From positions 2,157,275-2,221,274 of the forward strand of contig JAJEKV010000020.1 of the NCBI GenBank assembly GCA_021234155.1: a stretch of 64,000 bases of DNA, given 5' to 3'. The stretch is from Isoetes taiwanensis. Taxonomy: Eukaryota > Streptophyta > Lycopodiopsida > Isoetales > Isoetaceae. Shown here one piece after another: positions 61,839 through 64,000 of this stretch. Under the pieces are notes generated by a model. The model worked only from the letters and a program-made list of their open reading frames with translations. It searched no databases and was not told where the DNA came from. Both the position numbers and the translations under genes were made by a program. Every line of letters starts with the position of its first letter. Position 1 is the stretch's first letter.

Positions 61839-62689
61839 TCACCTAAGCTTGTGCAGCGCAGCACCTTTCAGTATCTTCATATCCCATTCAAGTTTATTCC
61901 CATTATAAGTAAACTCAAGAACATCTCCAAGGCTTAATCCAAACAGCTTCTTAAAACCATTCCAGCCATCTCCTAGGCAGTTTCTGCTCCTCTTTGCTGC
62001 CAACGAGCATTTTTTATTTTCAGGTCCAGTGATTACCACGGTGTATCCCCTAGGAGGACTGCGCCATTTGTTCTCATTCTCCAGTACCTAGACAAACGGA
62101 CAACAGAATAGTTAACAAATCTTGTATTAATTTAATTCTGAAAGATAAAATTATATGTATACCAGGCCTCTATTAATGTTCGCTCTGAGTAGAGTGACAC
62201 GAAATGGTTTACTTGATGGGGGATCATCCTCGCCAGAGGAATCCTCATCTGATGAATCAAGCTCGTTGTATACTGGAGGATCACGGGTATTATGCCGTTT
62301 TTTATGTGGCGGATTGTTGCTTGAATTTCCAAGCTGCCAGTTGCCAATAGGCTTTACACGATAATTACCATCACATATATTAGCTGTTAGGCGAGTTCCA
62401 TGGTCCGATATACTGCATAAGAGTGCAGTTCCTTCCACCATATTATTTCCTTGCAAAAAGGATTCCCAGCCCTCTGTGAAAAAAGTTCGCCCACCCACGG
62501 ATGCTATAAAAATCGAGTACTCCTTTCGGTTAGGACCAATGCCAACAATATACTGATCTTTGGCGAGCATGACTCCATCAGCTTCCTGTAAAATCCAGAT
62601 CATGTTAGTAACATCTAAAATACAGCAAATCAACAATGGCTTACCAGTAGCTGACCGAACTTCACGTCTACTAAAAATACTGTCGCCAT
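61839..62689 (-). CDS. Small protein with two B3-like DNA-binding domains
   Basis: Exons, minus: 62689-62645 (MATVFLVDVKFGQLL), 62585-62163, 62087-61839 (stop). Splice sites are GT-AG and all in phase, 238 residues. B3 domains are plant-specific DNA-binding folds of transcription factors. The first domain (about residues 1-80) has TEGWESFLQGNNMVEGTALLC in part; the second (about 140-235) reads FRVTLLRANINRGLVLEN, then YTVVITGP, and GWNGFKKLFGLSLGDVLEF, the classical GWxxFxxxxxLxxGDxxxF pattern. Between them is a basic patch (KKRH) and an acidic serine stretch (ELDSSDEDSSGEDDPP). Layout resembles REM-type B3 proteins. The model looks complete, but the start could lie further upstream. Confidence 0.7.
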
Positions 62690-63199
62690 TGATAAGGATT
62701 GGAAGCTAATGCGGATTCAAAGTATAGAAGAATGGCTCCGACCGGGAAACTTCATGGACAAGTAATGCATATACAATAAGATATCATCTATTTATGATAC
62801 GACTACCTTAATTATAACATACGTATGGCCTATGGAATAGGACTACAGGATATCATGTCAAATCTATGGTAGGTCGGAATATACCTTTAGTATATTCCCT
62901 AGTCATTTCATATTGTTCTTCCAATACAATTGATAATTGGCACCATGATCACAACCAATTCCTCATGTCCATTCTTTAAGATAAGGTTTTCTTTATAAAT
63001 ACTCTCAGTTGGCAGGAGGGTCCCTTTGCTAGCAAAGGGATCCTCCAATCCTTTTTGCTAGAATATGGGACCTTATCTGCCTTCCGGTAGGAGGCAGGGA
63101 TATATATATAAAATCTTACTACTCTACTCTACTCACTAGCCTTAGATCCCTTTTGCTCTTAATTCTTAGTCTGGAATCTAAGTGTTCTTATTACAACCC
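62690..63199. promoter_or_regulatory. 5' flank of the B3 gene, with a perfect hairpin
   Basis: 63015-63046 is a 32-bp near-perfect palindrome (GGAGGGTCCCTTTGCT / AGCAAAGGGATCCTCC). TATATATATAAAAT near 63,100 followed by CTACTCTACTCTACTC is TATA-box-like on the plus strand, and the whole block could be part of an LTR, but paired LTR ends or a primer binding site were not found. Confidence 0.35.
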
Positions 63200-63412
63200 A
63201 AGTTTTAATATTTGTCTATTGACATGTTGCATAAACCTTTAAGGGCAATAACCTCAAGGGTTGATGGTACCTAATTTAATAATAAGTTGATCCATATATA
63301 TGTGCTCATATAACTATCCAAATGTTAATAGTGGTCTATGGACATGTTACATAAATTTTTGAAAGCAATAACCTTAGGTATTGGTGGCACATAAACTATG
63401 AATAAATGGTTT
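63200..63412. repeat. Two diverged direct repeats, period ~120 bp
   Basis: 63200-63290 and 63320-63412 share TTAATA(T/G)T...GTCTAT(T/G)GACATGTT(G/A)CATAAA, GGCAATAACCT / AGCAATAACCT and GGTGGCAC / GATGGTAC words. From 63,413 to the end no gene is seen; TEs with AT-rich sequence likely. Confidence 0.5.
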
Positions 63413-64000
63413 TTATTTACTCAAGGAGATCAAAACAATGACTTACTCTATGGATTATATTTAACATTTTCTAAGGTTTAATAAACATGAAAAATATCTA
63501 CATTAAAGGATGAATGCACCAGAAGCATCATTGACTAAACCAAATTCAAGTCTTTCTTTTCTTAATCCTAGTATGGGAAGATAGGACCACAATACACTTG
63601 ATGGGAACCCATACAAAAAAAACCATTGGGCTTATAATTCATAAAATTGATACATGGAATATTCATGTATCCACGTTATAAGCTCGAACTCTATGGTATG
63701 AACCCTAATCCGACGGAGTGGCTTAACCCTAAAGATATGGCGTATGAACCGATTACATGGCATTTTTCGATCTATTTACAAATGGTTATATGTGTAATGT
63801 AATCATTTCGTTATAAAGGATGAGCTATCTTTGGCCGGATCATCACCACAAACGATATTGTACTAATCAAGGCCTAGATTTGATCGTAGCATCTTGTAAG
63901 ATGAAAATTAAGGCCTAATACATCGACTAATGGGCTGATTAAGGCATCTAACGGTTATACCAGCTATATAAGGATCTAATGCTTATCTACCGCTTGGAGT

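Noticed and set aside
62857-63196. Candidate solo LTR (starts TGTC, TATA-like run, ends TTACA)
   Set aside because: No paired copy, no target duplication and no primer binding site next to it; too weak to call.

Overview
This is nuclear DNA of a land plant. Genes are split by GT-AG introns, and several proteins match plant families: an RNase P/MRP subunit p30 homolog, a relative of the plant RH25/26/31 DEAD-box helicases, a protein with two B3 domains, and an RPA70 homolog. Genes sit in a dense bed of transposon remains (Ty1/copia, L1 LINEs, Helitron, a Crypton-like recombinase, a DUF7869-type element, an intron-bearing Penelope-like reverse transcriptase, many foldback/TIR elements). The last three types, and the fairly short introns, fit a non-seed plant (fern, lycophyte or bryophyte) better than a flowering plant. 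That taxonomic reading is inference; no marker here fixes the species.

Layout: 0.1-3.8 kb, RPP30 on the minus strand with copia debris in its third intron. 3.9-9 kb, gene-poor, with a 121-bp hairpin and a ~700-bp element with long terminal inverted repeats. 9.1-11.2 kb, a 5'-incomplete RPA1-like gene on the plus strand. 11.2-15.1 kb, several local duplications. 15-19.4 kb, AT-rich with diverged direct repeats. 19.4-22.4 kb, a broken Helitron. 22.8-24.1 kb, a spliced Crypton-like tyrosine-recombinase remnant. 25.1-26.3 kb, a TIR element that seems to carry an exon of an FAD monooxygenase. 26.8-32.3 kb, a complete 10-exon helicase-like gene on the minus strand. 32.3-34.3 kb, hairpins and a copia fragment. 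34.3-41.9 kb, a decayed L1 (minus) with an internal 1.8-kb tandem duplication. 41.9-44.1 kb, a DUF7869-type element. 44.4-47.1 kb, a second L1 (plus). 47-55 kb, mostly unassigned, with one unrecognised spliced gene candidate, microsatellites and small tandem repeats. 55.1-55.6 kb, a methionine synthase pseudogene. 56.6-61.5 kb, foldback elements followed by the Penelope-like reverse-transcriptase gene, itself hit by a 321-bp TIR element. 61.8-62.7 kb, a small double-B3 gene on the minus strand, tail to tail with the retroelement.

The two most striking items are: (1) the helicase-like gene, in which all ten exons join in frame with consensus splice sites (652 codons) although nearly every ATPase/helicase motif has lost its catalytic residues, so it looks like a maintained pseudoenzyme; and (2) the Penelope-like reverse transcriptase, which has an intact YMDD box, a spliceosomal intron, and an open frame of about 1,209 codons once the small TIR element is disregarded.
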